64,000 nt of DNA from contig QANY01002872.1 of the NCBI GenBank assembly GCA_003255025.1, forward strand, positions 1 to 64,000, in the 5' to 3' direction. Within the stretch, counting starts at the first letter, position 1. Every line of letters starts with the position of its first letter. Shown one piece after another: positions 49,301 to 60,410 of this stretch. Position numbers and translations under genes: made by a program. Under the pieces are notes generated by a model. It had not been told where the DNA came from, made no database searches, and saw nothing but the letters and a program-made list of their open reading frames with translations. The DNA is from Datisca glomerata (Eukaryota > Streptophyta > Magnoliopsida > Cucurbitales > Datiscaceae).

Positions 49301-49475
49301 AGGTTTATGATTCCTAACCTTGTACGCTGTAGATTTAACTTATAAATATATAATGGATCATGACTAATTGAAAAAGATTTTTCAATAAAAGTTTTTATTT
49401 TGTTATCGTGGCGTTGCGCAAGATTTGTTTTATTAAAAGATTCAATTTTTATTCAAAGTTTAATTTTCTAAAAGG
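46330..49475 (+). mobile_element. Copia-type LTR inserted in the antisense ORF
   Basis: The last 0.5 kb (48920-49475) matches the reverse complement of the copia LTR at 59808-60410. Shared blocks include CTCTAGATCT.ATGTGTTGAG, ACACACG/ACACAGTCC, AAAGATCTTGGTGTGGATCT and TAGACTACAAGAG. The first 2.6 kb consists of two tandem units (listed separately), and part of it also aligns with that LTR (TATTATTCTAATAGCC). No coding region or second LTR in the same orientation is present, so it looks like a solo LTR in + orientation. Its exact ends and target duplication could not be fixed. Confidence 0.65.
46345..48913 (+). repeat. Long tandem duplication, units of 1249 and 1320 bp
   Basis: Unit one starts TAATTTATATAATAAGATTA at 46345 and unit two TAAGTTATATAATAAGATTA at 47594; unit two ends at about 48913. 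The two agree closely over most of their length, for example CATAAAGATTTAACATACAT and GGACTGACTTGCAAAAGAAA. The second has an extra block of GTGCCAC/CACTGTAGTG-type text near 48700-48800. Confidence 0.85.
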
Positions 49476-49689
49476 CCACGCACATTCACGCTTCTGTCAC
49501 GTACGTGCCGCGGCGACCAGCACAGGTGATATCACTTCCCCCATTCCCGCTTCCAATGTTATCCCCCCCTGTCGTGGCCGATCTCTTTACCCCTGTTAAT
49601 AAGAATTCTCTTATTCGGGAGAGGACTGTGACACTCCCTCCTTCCTCTTGTTCCCAGCGTCTATCTAAGGAGTTGGGCATCTAGAGTTG

Positions 49690-50471
49690 GCGGCTATACC
49701 CCACGGCTCCAACACTTCTCGTCAATGTCAACTTCTTGAAGGACCCCCGTTCTTCACACATGGTCACGAAGGGAATCATGTATGATGTGGACGCTTCTGC
49801 ACTTCGCCATATGTCCATCTATGATAAGTTCATCAACCTGAGTCACACTTTCATGCAGGTACTTCCATTTCCTTTCGTTTCTCTATATCCTTAGTTTATA
49901 TGCAACTTCCTTATCAATTCGTTAACTAACATTTTTTGAACATCGCGTGACCTATCACAACGGGCTTCAGGAAGACATTCGCTACGTTGTGGAAGAGTTG
50001 GCTGGTTGGAAAAGGAAGGTGATGGAGACCACTAAGGCTCATGGAGCCGTTGTCACAGAACGGAATGACCTTAAGAAGGTGGAAGATGATCTTTAACAGG
50101 TTGTTGCTTGTTCGAATGCCGAGCTGCATGCTGCCATGAATAAATAGGAAAAGCTCAAGGAGTCTCTAAGGGAGGTAGATAAGATTACCGAGATAAGCGG
50201 GGAGAACTTAACCCTTGTCGAGGCAAAGCTGGCTGAGGCCGAGGAAGCTTTGGCTAAGTCACGCGAATGGAAGGATGGACTCAAGACCGAGTACCATGCC
50301 ATGGTCGATGAATACGAACAGATGGCTGGCACGGCAGGCTACCAAGATGCCGAGGCTGACAAGCCTCCCCACATGTCATTTGTCTCACTTCTTGATGAGC
50401 TTGCTGACCCTGAGACCGAGCTTTCCGCTTCAAACGTTGACGCTACTCCTGAGTGGGAGGTGGAGACTTAG
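49690..50471 (+). pseudogene. Antisense ORF of the gypsy element, C-terminal coiled-coil part
   Basis: One exon-like segment (49700-49859) reads VNVNFLKDPRSSHMVTKGIM and HMSIYDKFINLSHTFMQ and stops at a splice-donor-like CAG/GTACTT. A second (about 49965-50471) reads EDIRYVVEELAGWKRKVMET, then an amphipathic region with LKESLREVDKITEISGENL and VEAKLAEAEEALAKSREWKD, and a tail MSFVSLLDELADPETELS. Heptad-like Leu/Val/Ala spacing suggests a long coiled coil. Two in-frame stops, near 50095 and 50144, break it. This layout (globular N part, acidic middle, coiled coil, acidic tail) is common to plant proteins derived from such antisense ORFs. Function unknown. Confidence 0.6.
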
Positions 50472-51559
50472 TTTTTTTTTGTTTCTCGTAATTTTTCTTT
50501 TCCTTGCATTTTTCATTTTCTTGTATATTTCCTTTTTTAGGTGATTTTGTACTTTTCTACCTTTTAAATGAAATGACCTTTTTGCAGCAAGTTCTGTCTT
50601 TTCCTTTTATTCTCAATAGCAGTAACTTTTCCTGTCATTCCCAACTATGGAAATAGATTTCCCTAACAAAAATTTCCTTTTCTCGAACATTTAACAAAAA
50701 TTTCCTTTTTTCGAAGATTTTCTAGCACAATGAAAATTTCCCATTCTTGAAGATTTCATTTTCTCTAACAGAATGAAAACTTCGAGAAGCGACACTTTAG
50801 ACCAAAAGACACTTTAGAATGTATAAAGGGTTTTTCTGGTTACCTGTTTTCTTCGTGCCCTTTTTTACCTTTAGAAGTTTTTCACATAACTAGTTTTCCT
50901 TTTCTTAATTACTTAACAAAATTGCAAGGAATGCTCATGCAAGAGTATGCTTACCTGTTTTGGCCATTTTCACTTTCCATCCATTGAGGCCGAAACTCCC
51001 TCCCCATTTATAATGTAATGGGTTTATTCTTCCGTTCGCTGTGATTTCTTTATTCTTGTTGTGGTAAAGCAGGCCCGTTTGAGTCTTCTGCTTCTATGGT
51101 TTTTCCTCTTTTAGTTATTTTTCCTTTTGAGAATAGGACTTATGGGATGCCCCTCTCAAAAACTTTTCATGCCCCTAGTTCCTTCTGAGAGTAGGACTTA
51201 TGAACTAGCCCTCCCAAGGACTTTTTATGTTTTTAATTCTTTTTGGGAGTAGGACTTATGAACTGCCCCTTCCAAGGACTTTTTATGCCCTTAATTTCTT
51301 TAGGGAATAGTACTTATGAACTACCCCTCCCAAAGAGCTTTAGGCCCTTATTCCCGTGTAGTAATGATTCAGCTGAGGAGAGAAGATTATCACCAATGTT
51401 TGTATGTGGAAAACCCTTATGGGGAAAACCATGGGAAATGTGTTTCACAATAATGAGTTTTTACATTCCTTATAAAAAATATTTCTTCAGATGAACCGCG
51501 TTCCATGGTTTTTGCAATTCCATTCCTTCTCCCGTTTATAGGTGGTAATAGCCGCTTCC
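50472..51559. other. Gypsy spacer between antisense ORF and pol, with tandem repeats
   Basis: Pyrimidine-rich DNA without a coding frame. Four units with AGGACTTATGAACT followed by CCCTCCCAAGGACTTTTTAT lie at about 51130-51350, anchors at 51135, 51193, 51251 and 51309 (period 58 bp). Their reverse complement is the 57-bp array at 28395-28845. Confidence 0.75.
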
Positions 51560-54500
51560 TCCTATTTTATTGATGACGTATGGTCTTGCCCATGTTGGCC
51601 TGAGTTTCCCTTCCATCTGAAAGATATCCTTTTCTGATTGTAATGGCCATTCTGATCAAGGACGCTTCCCATCTTTCTTCTAGTTCATCAAGGTTGTTCC
51701 TTAGGAACTCTTTGTTCTGTTGTTCAGTTAGCTCAGATCTTATAGTGGGACTTCTAATTTCCACGGGAATGACTACTTCTACACCGCATGCTAGCACGGA
51801 TAGGGTTTCGCCCGTTGTCTCTCTAGAGTTGTTCTATATGCCACAAAACTAAGGGTAGCTCTTCCACCTATTTCCCTTTAGTGGGCTCAAGCCGTTTTTT
51901 CAAGTTATCAAGTATGACCCGGTTTGATCTTTCTGCTTGCGAGTTCCCTTGTGGGTAGTAAGACATGGAGACGCGGTTTGTGATTTTTAGATCTTCACAA
52001 AATTTTGTTACTAAGTTTCTAGTGAACTGGTGTATGTTGTCAGATACAAAGATCTGGGGGATCCCCTACTTGCACACCAAACTTTTTCATAGGAACCCCC
52101 TCATTTCTTTCTCACGAATTTTGGTAAAGGCTTCAGTCTCGATCCACTTAGTAAAATAATCCATTGCTACCAATAAAGAAATCTTCTGGGTAGGTGCCAT
52201 AAGGAGTGGCCCAACAATGTTTAGGGCCCACTACATGAACGACCAAGGACTAGCTACGATTTTGAGTTCTCCGGAGGCCATTTTTGCTACGAACGCGAAA
52301 CGTTGACACTTGTCGCACCTTTTCGCATAATGTTTGACATCCTGATGCATTTGAGGCAAGTAGTATCCTTCATTCTTGACTTCATATGCTAGTGATCTAC
52401 CCGTAGTGTGGTTTTCGCATATGCTCTCATGAATTTCCACTAATACATAATGTGCCTCATTTTCTCATAGACACTTCAGGTATGATCCTGTAAACATTTT
52501 CTTATATAATACCCCATTAATCATCGTGTACCTGACACCCCATTGTTGCACCTTCTTAGCAAGTAGTTTGTCTTTAAGAAGCGTTCATTCTTCAAGGAAG
52601 CGGATTATGTCATCATGTCAACTGGGTTCCCGTTCAACTTCTACATTAGCCATGTTATTCCACAGGAGTGAGATGCTTGGCTCCTTTAGAATTTCCACAG
52701 GGACATTCCTTTTGTAGGGGAAGCGTAGTGAAGATCTTAGATTCAACAATGCATCTGCGTGCCTGCTTTCTATTCTCGGGATTTGTTGGATCTCGTAATT
52801 TTTAAGCGTACCGAGGAGATCTTTTACTTGTGTAAGTAGTTCATCATCCGTTAATCTTTGGCTATATATTCCTCCCTATTAACATGTTTCACAATTAACA
52901 TGGAATCGTAAAATATTTTTACATCGGTTACCTCATATTCCCGTAGCAAAGATACTCCCACGATCAATGCTTCATATTCAGCTTCATTATTTGAAGCATT
53001 GAATTTGAAGGAGACGGAGTGCTCTAATGTTTCCCCGAAAGGTGTTTGTATTACTACTCCCGCTTCTGCTTCCCTATTATTTGATGCACCATCAACAAAG
53101 AGTTTCCATGTTTCTTCTTCCTCTGTTTGACAGGGTTACTTTTTAACTTTCCATTCAGTGAAGTACACTATGAACTCTACTAATACTTGATCCTTTATTG
53201 AAGTTCGGGTTTGTAGCTGATGTCATACTGGTTCAGCTCAATTGACCACTTTGTTATTCTCCTGCTTGCCTCCGTTGAGCGCAAAAGGCTTTTAACTGGC
53301 AAATCGTCAACACCTTGATACTGTGGGCCTAGAAATAAGGCCTTAACATCCGTGCTGCCATTACAATGGCCGGTACCAGTTTCTCCATTCGTTTATACCT
53401 CATTTCTGTCGCTATAAGATTTTTGCTCACGAAGTATACGTGTTTTTGTTTATTTTCCTCTTCTTTGATGAGTAATGCACTGACTTCCCCCGTTGAGATG
53501 GCTATAATAGAAGCTACTCGACAGGAGTAGTTTTGGAGAGCAATGAGGAGTTGTTAGGTACTCCTTGATCTTGGAAAAGGCTTCTCACACTCTTCATTCC
53601 AGCCGCTCGTGGAATTTTTTCACAACATCTCGAAGAAAGGCTAGCATCTATCCGTTGACCTGGAGATGAACATGTTCAAAGTGGATAATCTTCCCGTTAA
53701 CCCTTGCTTTTCTTTGAGGTTCCACAAGGATTTCATTTCTATGGTTACCTTTTACCTGGTCTAGGTTTACTTTGATTCCCCGTTGTGTAACTAGGTTCCC
53801 AAGAAACTTTCTCGCCGCTACTCCAAAAGTGCACTTCTCTGGGTTAAGCTTCATAGAATTTCTTCTTAGAACAGAAAAGGCTTCTTCAAGGTCCTGAATA
53901 TCATCTTCTTGCTTCTTACTTTTGACCAACATGTAGTCAACATAGACTTTTATATTCTTCCTGATCTTCTTGTGGAAGACTTTGTTCACTAGCTTTTGAT
54001 AAGTTGCACCTGCATTCTTTAGACCAAATGACATGAATTTATACAATAGACGTCGTACTCATTAATGAAAGAAGTTTTTTCCTGATCAGGTTGGAACATT
54101 TTCACCTGATTGTAGCCTAAGTAAACATCCAAGAAGCTGAGCAGTTCATGCCCTGAAATGGCGTCTACTATTTAATCTATCCTTGGTAGCGGGTATTCAT
54201 CTTTGGGCATGCCTTGTTTAGGTTAGTGAAGTCCACGCAAATCCTCCACTTCCCATTCTTCTTCCGCACCAATACCACATTAGGTAGCCATTCAGGGTAG
54301 TTTACTTACCTGATAAAATCCGCTGCCAAAATCTTCTTGACCTCTTCTTTGATTGCTTGATTTTGTTCAAGGGCAAAGCTTATGTTCGTTTGCTTTATAG
54401 GTTTTACGACGGGATCCATATTTAACCTGTGGTAGATGATTTCTTCTGGAATGTCAGACATCTCTTGTGCCATTGCTATAAATACATCTTCGCTTTCCTT

Positions 54501-54690
54501 AATAAATTTCACCAACTTCCTCTACTCATTTTCCTCGAGACGGGCGCTAACATTGGTCATCTTCTAGGTCCCATCTTCCAAACATATGAGCTCCGTTTCC
54601 TCTCCCACCTTTCACCACGGGTCTTTTTCCTTCGGCCTTCTCCGTGGCCTTTTTCTTAGCAGATTCTAAAGTGGTTGCAGAACTAATTGC
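51560..54690 (-). pseudogene. Gypsy pol remnant: reverse transcriptase, RNase H, integrase
   Basis: Minus-strand blocks in order: IKESEDVFIAMAQEMSDIPE and LEQNQAIKEEVKKILAADFI (54515-54306), then MYKFMSFGLKNAGATYQKLV, KVYVDYMLVKSK (about 53945-53910), LNPEKCTFGVAARKFLGNLV (reverse transcriptase). RNase H follows with TWKLFVDGASNNREAEAGVV (about 53110) and FKFNASNNEAEYEAL (about 52990). Integrase has HESICENHTTGRSL, GYYLPQMHQDV and CDKCQRFA (52440-52231, zinc-binding HHCC part), a catalytic-core remnant with PQGNSQAERSN, and GVEVVIPVEI plus LDELEERWEASLIRMA (51797-51567). The RT motif YVDD reads YVDY. Many stops and shifts are present. Wording matches the Tat/Athila branch. The N-terminal gag-protease part is lost at the copia junction. 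Confidence 0.88.
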
Positions 54691-54699
54691 TATAAATCC

Positions 54700-57600
54700 A
54701 TGTATGGTTGGTAACTGAACTTTCTTAGAATTTTTCAAAGAGAATATTTCTAGCACTTTATCAATATAAGATGCCTGAGAAAGTGTCAAGAGCTTGTTCT
54801 TCCTATCCCTTAGGATTTGGATGCTTAGAACATAACTCACCTCTCCCAAATCTTTCATTTGAAATTTCTCAGCTAAACACTTCTTTACTTTTGACAAAGT
54901 TTTGACATCATTCACAATTAGTAGAATATCATCTATGTAACAAACTTAAAAACCACTTTCTTTTCTTTGATATATTTATAAACACAAGCTCATCAACATT
55001 TTTGTTTGAAGCCATATGATTTAATAGTTTCATCAAAGGTAAGATTCCAAGATCTCGATGATTGGTTTAATCCACAAATAGATTTAAGCAACTTGCATAC
55101 TTTCTTATCTTACCTCCTTTTCACGAACCCTTCTATTCATATATATGTTTTCTTCAAGAGAGTCATTTAGAAATGCTATCTTCACATCCATTTATCATAT
55201 TTCATAGTCTATACTAGTGGCTATGGATAAAAGAATGTGAATGGATTTTAGCATGGCAACAAGATAGAATGTCTCTTTGTAATCGAATCATTCCCTTTGA
55301 GTATAAACTTTGGTTACTAGCCGTGCCTTGAAAGTCTCTACTTTCCCATATGCACCTCTTTTCTTCTTGATGATCCATTTACATCCAAAGGGCCTGACTT
55401 CTTTAGGTGGATCAACTAGTTCTCAAATAAATTGGAATACATCGATTCCATTTCTTTGTTCATGGATTCTTGCCATTTCTCATTTTCATGATCATCCATT
55501 GCCTCTTTAAGGTTAATGGATTGTCCTTATAAGTGTCTGCACTAGGACATGTACCTCGAGTTCATAGCGAATAGGTTATCTTACAACCCTCCCACTACGA
55601 TGTGTCACTAGAGTTTCCTAAACAAGAAGACTGGTTTCTATAGTTTGTCGTTTATCAGTTAACGAAGGAGATGGTCTGATCTCATCAGATGCTAGTTCTT
55701 CAAGAACTACTTTGCTCCGAGGTTTATAGTTTATCATATAATCGTGTTCGAGGAAAGTAGCATTTTTCGATACAAACACATTTTGATCTTTGTGACTATA
55801 AAAGTACCCACCCTTATTTTTGGAGTATAACCAACAAATATATACACTTCAGACCTTGAGTCTAACTTTCCAGTCTTAGGTCTAAGAACGTGAGCCGGAC
55901 ACCCCCATATATGAAAATGACACACATTGGGGTTGGAGTCATTCCATAACTCTAAAAGTATCTTGCTTACAGAAATAGAAGGAACTACATTCAAAATGTA
56001 GGTTTCCGTTTGAAGTGCATATCCCCCAGAATGTGAGTGGTAGTGATGAGTAGCTTAACATTGACCTAACCATATCCAATAAGGTTCGATTTCTCCTTTC
56101 TAAAATACCATATTACTGTGGCGTTACATGTGCTGTGATTTCGAATAAAATGCCATACTCTAGCAGGTAATTATTGAATTCAGTATTCACCACCTTGATA
56201 TGATCGAAGTGTTTTCTAGTATTTACCTAATTGCTTTTCAGCTTCAACTTTGAAGTCTTTAAACTTTCCAAAAGTTTCAGACTTTTTGTTCATTAGGTAA
56301 GTATAACTGTATTAGAGTAATCGTCAATAAAAGTGATGAAATACTCATACCCATCTCTAACTTGTACATTGATAGGTCCACAAACATCACAATGTACTAG
56401 CTCAAGTGGGTTTTTAGCTCTTTGGCCCTTTCAGAGAAAGAGGTATGTTGTTCATTTTACCCTCTATAGAAGATTCACAAACCGAAAGAGTTCTAACTTT
56501 TAGTTCACTCAAAGCATCATGCTTTGTTAATCGGTTTATTCTATCTAGATTAATTGTCCTAATCTAAGATGCCATAGATACGTATCATCTTCTTAAAAAA
56601 AAATTTGTCATTTGTTACCTTTTGTATTTATAACTTTAAATAATTCTAAATTATCCAATGCTCGTTCAGTTGGTTTAAGCATATACAATGCGTTTGAAAC
56701 TTTTGCAAGACAAATATCGAATTCATTCTTAGAAATAATAAACATATTATTATCAAAAGAAATATTAAAATTTTGTAGATGTAAAGAAATCAAATTTCTA
56801 GAGAATCTAGGACTAAAATAAACATTGTTCAAACCAAGATAATCGTTTCCAATTAAACGGATTGTCCCTAATGCTTCCGTTGAAACGAGCGCACCACTGT
56901 CAACTCTCATTATCACCTCGTCATCAGCAAGCTCCTTTGAAGAAACAATCATCTGTAAAGAAGAACATACACGGTTAATGGCTCCTAAATCTATAATCTA
57001 GGATGATAAATCATATCCCATCAAACAAGCTTCAAGTACAAGTAAATCATATTTACCTTTCTTTTTCAGTTTGGAGAGACACTTGTTATAGTTTCACTTC
57101 CAGTGACCTTCAACCCCAAAATGGAAGTATTTTCCCTTAGGTTTGTTATCGTTCTTGTTCTGCTTGGCCTTGGGTGATCTCTTGTCTTTCTTTCTTTCTT
57201 TTCTTATTCTTACTCATGCCCTTACCATTGTTCTTCTTCCTTTTGTTACTATTAACAACAGTGGAAGAAGGATTTTGCTTAGCAACATTTGTCTTTCCCT
57301 CTTTGGTCATACTCTTGTTGAGTGACTCAAAAATCTACAGTTCATTCAACAATTGGGTCATGTTGAATTGCAACTTGTTCATAACATAGTTGGTAATGAA
57401 TGTAAACACGTGTGAGCGATTCAAGTATAATGTTAACTTGAGTTCACTCATCAATGGTAGCGCCATGCACTTTTGCCTCATGCATTATATTGATCATGTT
57501 CACGCACATAAGTACCTTTGTTCATCTTAATAGGCATGTAGCTCCTAGTAAGTTCATGATGACTTTGATCAGATTGCTGCCTAAACATCGCTTGTAGAGA

Positions 57601-57786
57601 TTCCATAATCTCATAAGCAGTTTTCATGCTTTCATGCTTTATTATGAGAACATCGTTCATGCTCACAAGCAGGTTGCACTTAGCTTTGTTGTTGGACTGA
57701 ATACAAGCATAAAATTTGTCCATAATGTTTTTAGGGGAATTGGTAGCGGTAATAAGGTTGCCCATGGTAGCATAATAAATGTGCAT
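54700..57786 (-). pseudogene. Copia gag-pol remnant
   Basis: Minus-strand blocks: gag with LVSMNDVLIIKHESMKTAYE, IMESLQAMFRQQSDQSHHEL and MNKGTYVREH (57786-57478). Protease and pre-integrase follow with RVDSGALVSTEALGTIRL, LNNVYFSPRFSRNLISL and ALYMLKP (56952-56608). Integrase C-terminal text is ELWNDSNPNVCHFHIWGCPA, HVLRPKTGKLDSRSEVYIFV and GYTPK (55994-55734). Reverse transcriptase has CYIDDILLIVNDVKTLSKVK (YIDD at 54928-54939), EKFQMKDLGEVSYVLSIQIL and LTLSQASYIDKVLEIFSLKN (to about 54720). Stops and shifts occur throughout, including one just before YIDD. The catalytic YIDD itself is kept. Confidence 0.88.
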
Positions 57787-59254
57787 GAATGCAACATATC
57801 AAACACATAAACTTAACAATTAATAATCCACGATAAGACAATCTGACAATTATTGTGTCGTCTTAGGGTCGATCATGTTAATTTTAAACTATCTATGAGA
57901 CATTCCTATCCTTATTAATTAAAACTTAAAATATTTCACATTTTCTGTTTTAATAATAACGTACCGTTTATTTGGTCAAGTCACAATTATTCACTCAAAA
58001 CTTAATAGTAACTTTGTAAATGTAACCCATTATTTTGGAATCCATGACTTGATTTAGAAAATGCCGCCTTAGGGTCGGTCAAGTTAATATACATCACTTA
58101 GTTTTATCTTCATAAGAAGCCAACCTTGATATTGATATAGTTCATAACCTTCCTTAGGGAGACGAAAACAAAGTCGTCTCGAGGCCCTCACCATATCTCA
58201 CGTTGTTGTACTAATAATGAAGATCATAGGTCATATTGACATGTCAACCTTCTCCCACCCACTATTTTGTAATTAATGTGTTTCTAATTAACTAATCAAT
58301 TAATTTCAAATTAATTACTAGTTACAATTGCCCTATGAATGTAAAATTAATTATAAATTTAATCTAATTGGCCTAAGTTCATTTAACCTTCCAAAGAGTC
58401 TAAGACAAAATTAGGTGAACTTAGAATAACTAATTAATTACATTCATCAAATTTTGATAAAACATTTTTAATAAAGTTGGCTATCACATAAAGGCCCAAG
58501 TTTAACTAATTAAATCTTAGTACTTTACATGCAATTGATTTCGCAAACTAATTCATATAAACACATTAGGACAATCCTAATAAATAGTGTTTCTACATAT
58601 GAGATGCACGATTAAATAAAACTGTGTGAGATTTCATGTATGACATGTGGTGGACTAATGCATGGTTATGTTATTAAATAAATAAATAACTATTTATTTA
58701 AATGTATAAAATATATAAATAAATAAATGATGAACTGAGTGACTATTGCGTATTTTTAAATTACAACCTTTGAAAAATTAGAAAAAATTACAAAGCGAGC
58801 TTCAAGAATACATTTTCAAATAATGTCCATCCTCCATTAGAGGTCCATTTTCATAATTTTTTTCTCATTTGATAATGTAGAACAATCTTTAATGATGATA
58901 TATTAGTTTCAATGTTAACATCAATTTAAAATTTCATCTATATGAAGCTATTAGTTCTCCTTTTAGCCCTTTAAAGTTTATTAAAATATAACACAAATCG
59001 GGTATTTCACATTTCTTCCTTTTAAGCTAATTTTAATATAATATAGATAAACTATATTTCTAATTAAATAATCTCATTAATTATCTTTTTTTTAAATTAA
59101 TTGAATTTGATTAGTCAAAAATAATTTGATATGACTTATCAAACTTCGGCCAAACCCAATCAATTATATTAATTTTAATTTTCAAAAACTTAAAATCAAT
59201 AACTAATTATTAAAATTATATTAATTTTAAAATTAAAAGATAAAAGATAGGATT
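57787..59254. other. AT-rich non-coding stretch between copia gag and leader
   Basis: No coding frame. Two copies of a CGYCTTAGGGTCGRTCA-type word, each followed by a GTTAAT box, occur at about 57860 and 58067. The position just left of the + strand LTR end at about 59290 suggests that much of this is an LTR of a second copia family in + orientation, but I could not find its start or a target duplication. Confidence 0.4.
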
Positions 59255-59500
59255 AGGATTTTCGCGAAGCATGACAAGGATAGGGCAACACGGTATCAAG
59301 ATATCTGTAAATAGTACCCTGGCAATCATAAGGATTGCCGCCGCCGGTGGTAGCGGGATACTCCCACTGCCGCCTACGGTTGCCTGACCACCGCCAGCAT
59401 CGCCATTTTTCTGGTGGCTATTCTGACATCGAAATTGCCGGCGATGCTAGTGCCGGCAACACTATTGCTGGCGCCGCCGCCAGAACTCCATAAAGAAGCT
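59255..59500 (+). mobile_element. Second copia LTR end and GC-rich leader, + orientation
   Basis: TTTTCGCGAAGCATGACAAG leads to GGGCAACA, then CGGTATCAAGATATC (degraded primer site) and a GC-rich leader with GCCGCCGCCGGTGGTAGCGG. It is the counterpart, in opposite orientation, of the fragment at 1830-2064. It lies inside the space between primer site and gag of the minus-strand copia element, so it is probably nested. Confidence 0.65.
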
Positions 59501-59792
59501 CCTTCTCCTTTTTCTTTCCTTGTTCATTTTGTATATTCTTCGTCTTCTTACGTACGAAATATTACAACATAATTTCAAAAAAAATATAAATTCCTATGCC
59601 TCAATGACTTACACAAGATCTAAAGAAAAATTAAGAACAAAGTCTAAACCCAAAAGTCACAATGTAATTAATGATTCAAAATTAACCATACATTCAAAAA
59701 AACATAATCATCAATTCATTCATACATATCAAAATATATATGGAATAATGCAAGAAAATCCACACGGTATTTAATGCATGCATATATAAAGA

Positions 59793-59806
59793 CCACTCTG
59801 ATACCA
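59793..59806 (-). promoter_or_regulatory. Copia primer-binding site
   Basis: TGGTATCAGAGTGG on the minus strand lies one base after the LTR end (CCAACA). Its first eleven bases match the usual initiator-Met tRNA primer site of copia elements. Confidence 0.75.
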
Positions 59807-59807
59807 T

Positions 59808-60410
59808 TGTTGGAATAGCGGGGCACGCAGCGGAGGCGTTTAGTTTTAAAAATTTTATCGATAAAAAAACAGTTACGACGCCATAAGTTCCAAAAAATAA
59901 TATTTAATGAAAAATAAATTTTCTCATCAGACCCATTATATATCAATATATTAAAACATAGACATACAAATAAAGGAATTATAGCTCTTGTAGTCTATCA
60001 AGCGTCCTTGTTAACAATGAACTTGAGATTCCACTAACAACGGACTGTGAGATCCATACCAAGATCTTCCAAACCAATCCTCAAATACACTAGGACTGTG
60101 TGAGTATGTAGAATAATTCAAGAACACTTTTATGTCTCAAGATGTACTCAACACATGAGATCTAGAGATATGGAGAATGACTTTTTGAGAGAAAGCTCTG
60201 AAAGAGAATTGGAGAATGCACAAAGCATTTGATTAACAAATAATCACATAGATTGCTTCAATGAGGTCAATAGAATAATATATATATATATTAGGTTAAG
60301 GCTCATTAGGTTTTACTGTTTATATAAAATAATAAATTATTTACAAATATGTCACCGCAGTGGGGCCCAAGTTGTATAGGTATTTTCTAAGAGGTGACAT
60401 CTGCGTGCCA
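59808..60410 (-). repeat. 5' LTR of the copia element (partial)
   Basis: The LTR ends at 59808 beside the primer site. It shares long blocks with 48800-49475 in reverse complement, such as CTCATGTGTTGAG, AAGATCTTGGTATGGATCT and TAGACTACAAGAGC. Similarity continues to at least 60380 (CCCCACTGCGG versus CCCACTGCAA). The start of the LTR was not identified. Confidence 0.7.

Larger units (their letters stand above)
44056..54690 (-). mobile_element. Tat-lineage (Retand-like) Ty3/gypsy element, 3' portion
   Basis: Read on the minus strand the order is pol (54690-51560), a spacer with tandem repeats, an ORF on the opposite strand (50471 to 45437), a polypurine tract and the 3' LTR (44841-44056). 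An antisense ORF between pol and the 3' LTR is a known trait of Retand and related Tat elements. The gag, protease and 5' LTR are missing: homology changes to copia near 54690. A copia-type LTR is inserted in the antisense ORF. Together these show at least two later rearrangements. Confidence 0.8.
54690..60410 (-). mobile_element. Ty1/copia retrotransposon, 3' truncated
   Basis: On the minus strand the order is 5' LTR (about 60410-59808), primer site (59806-59793), a spacer with other elements inserted, gag (57786), protease, integrase and reverse transcriptase. It stops inside reverse transcriptase near 54700, where the frame runs into gypsy pol. RNase H and the 3' LTR are missing. The copia element either inserted in the gypsy pol and lost its end, or the two were joined by a deletion. 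Confidence 0.75.

Noticed and set aside
49408..49680. Frames on both strands near 49.5 kb
   Set aside because: They cross the uncertain boundary between the copia-type LTR and the antisense ORF and match neither.
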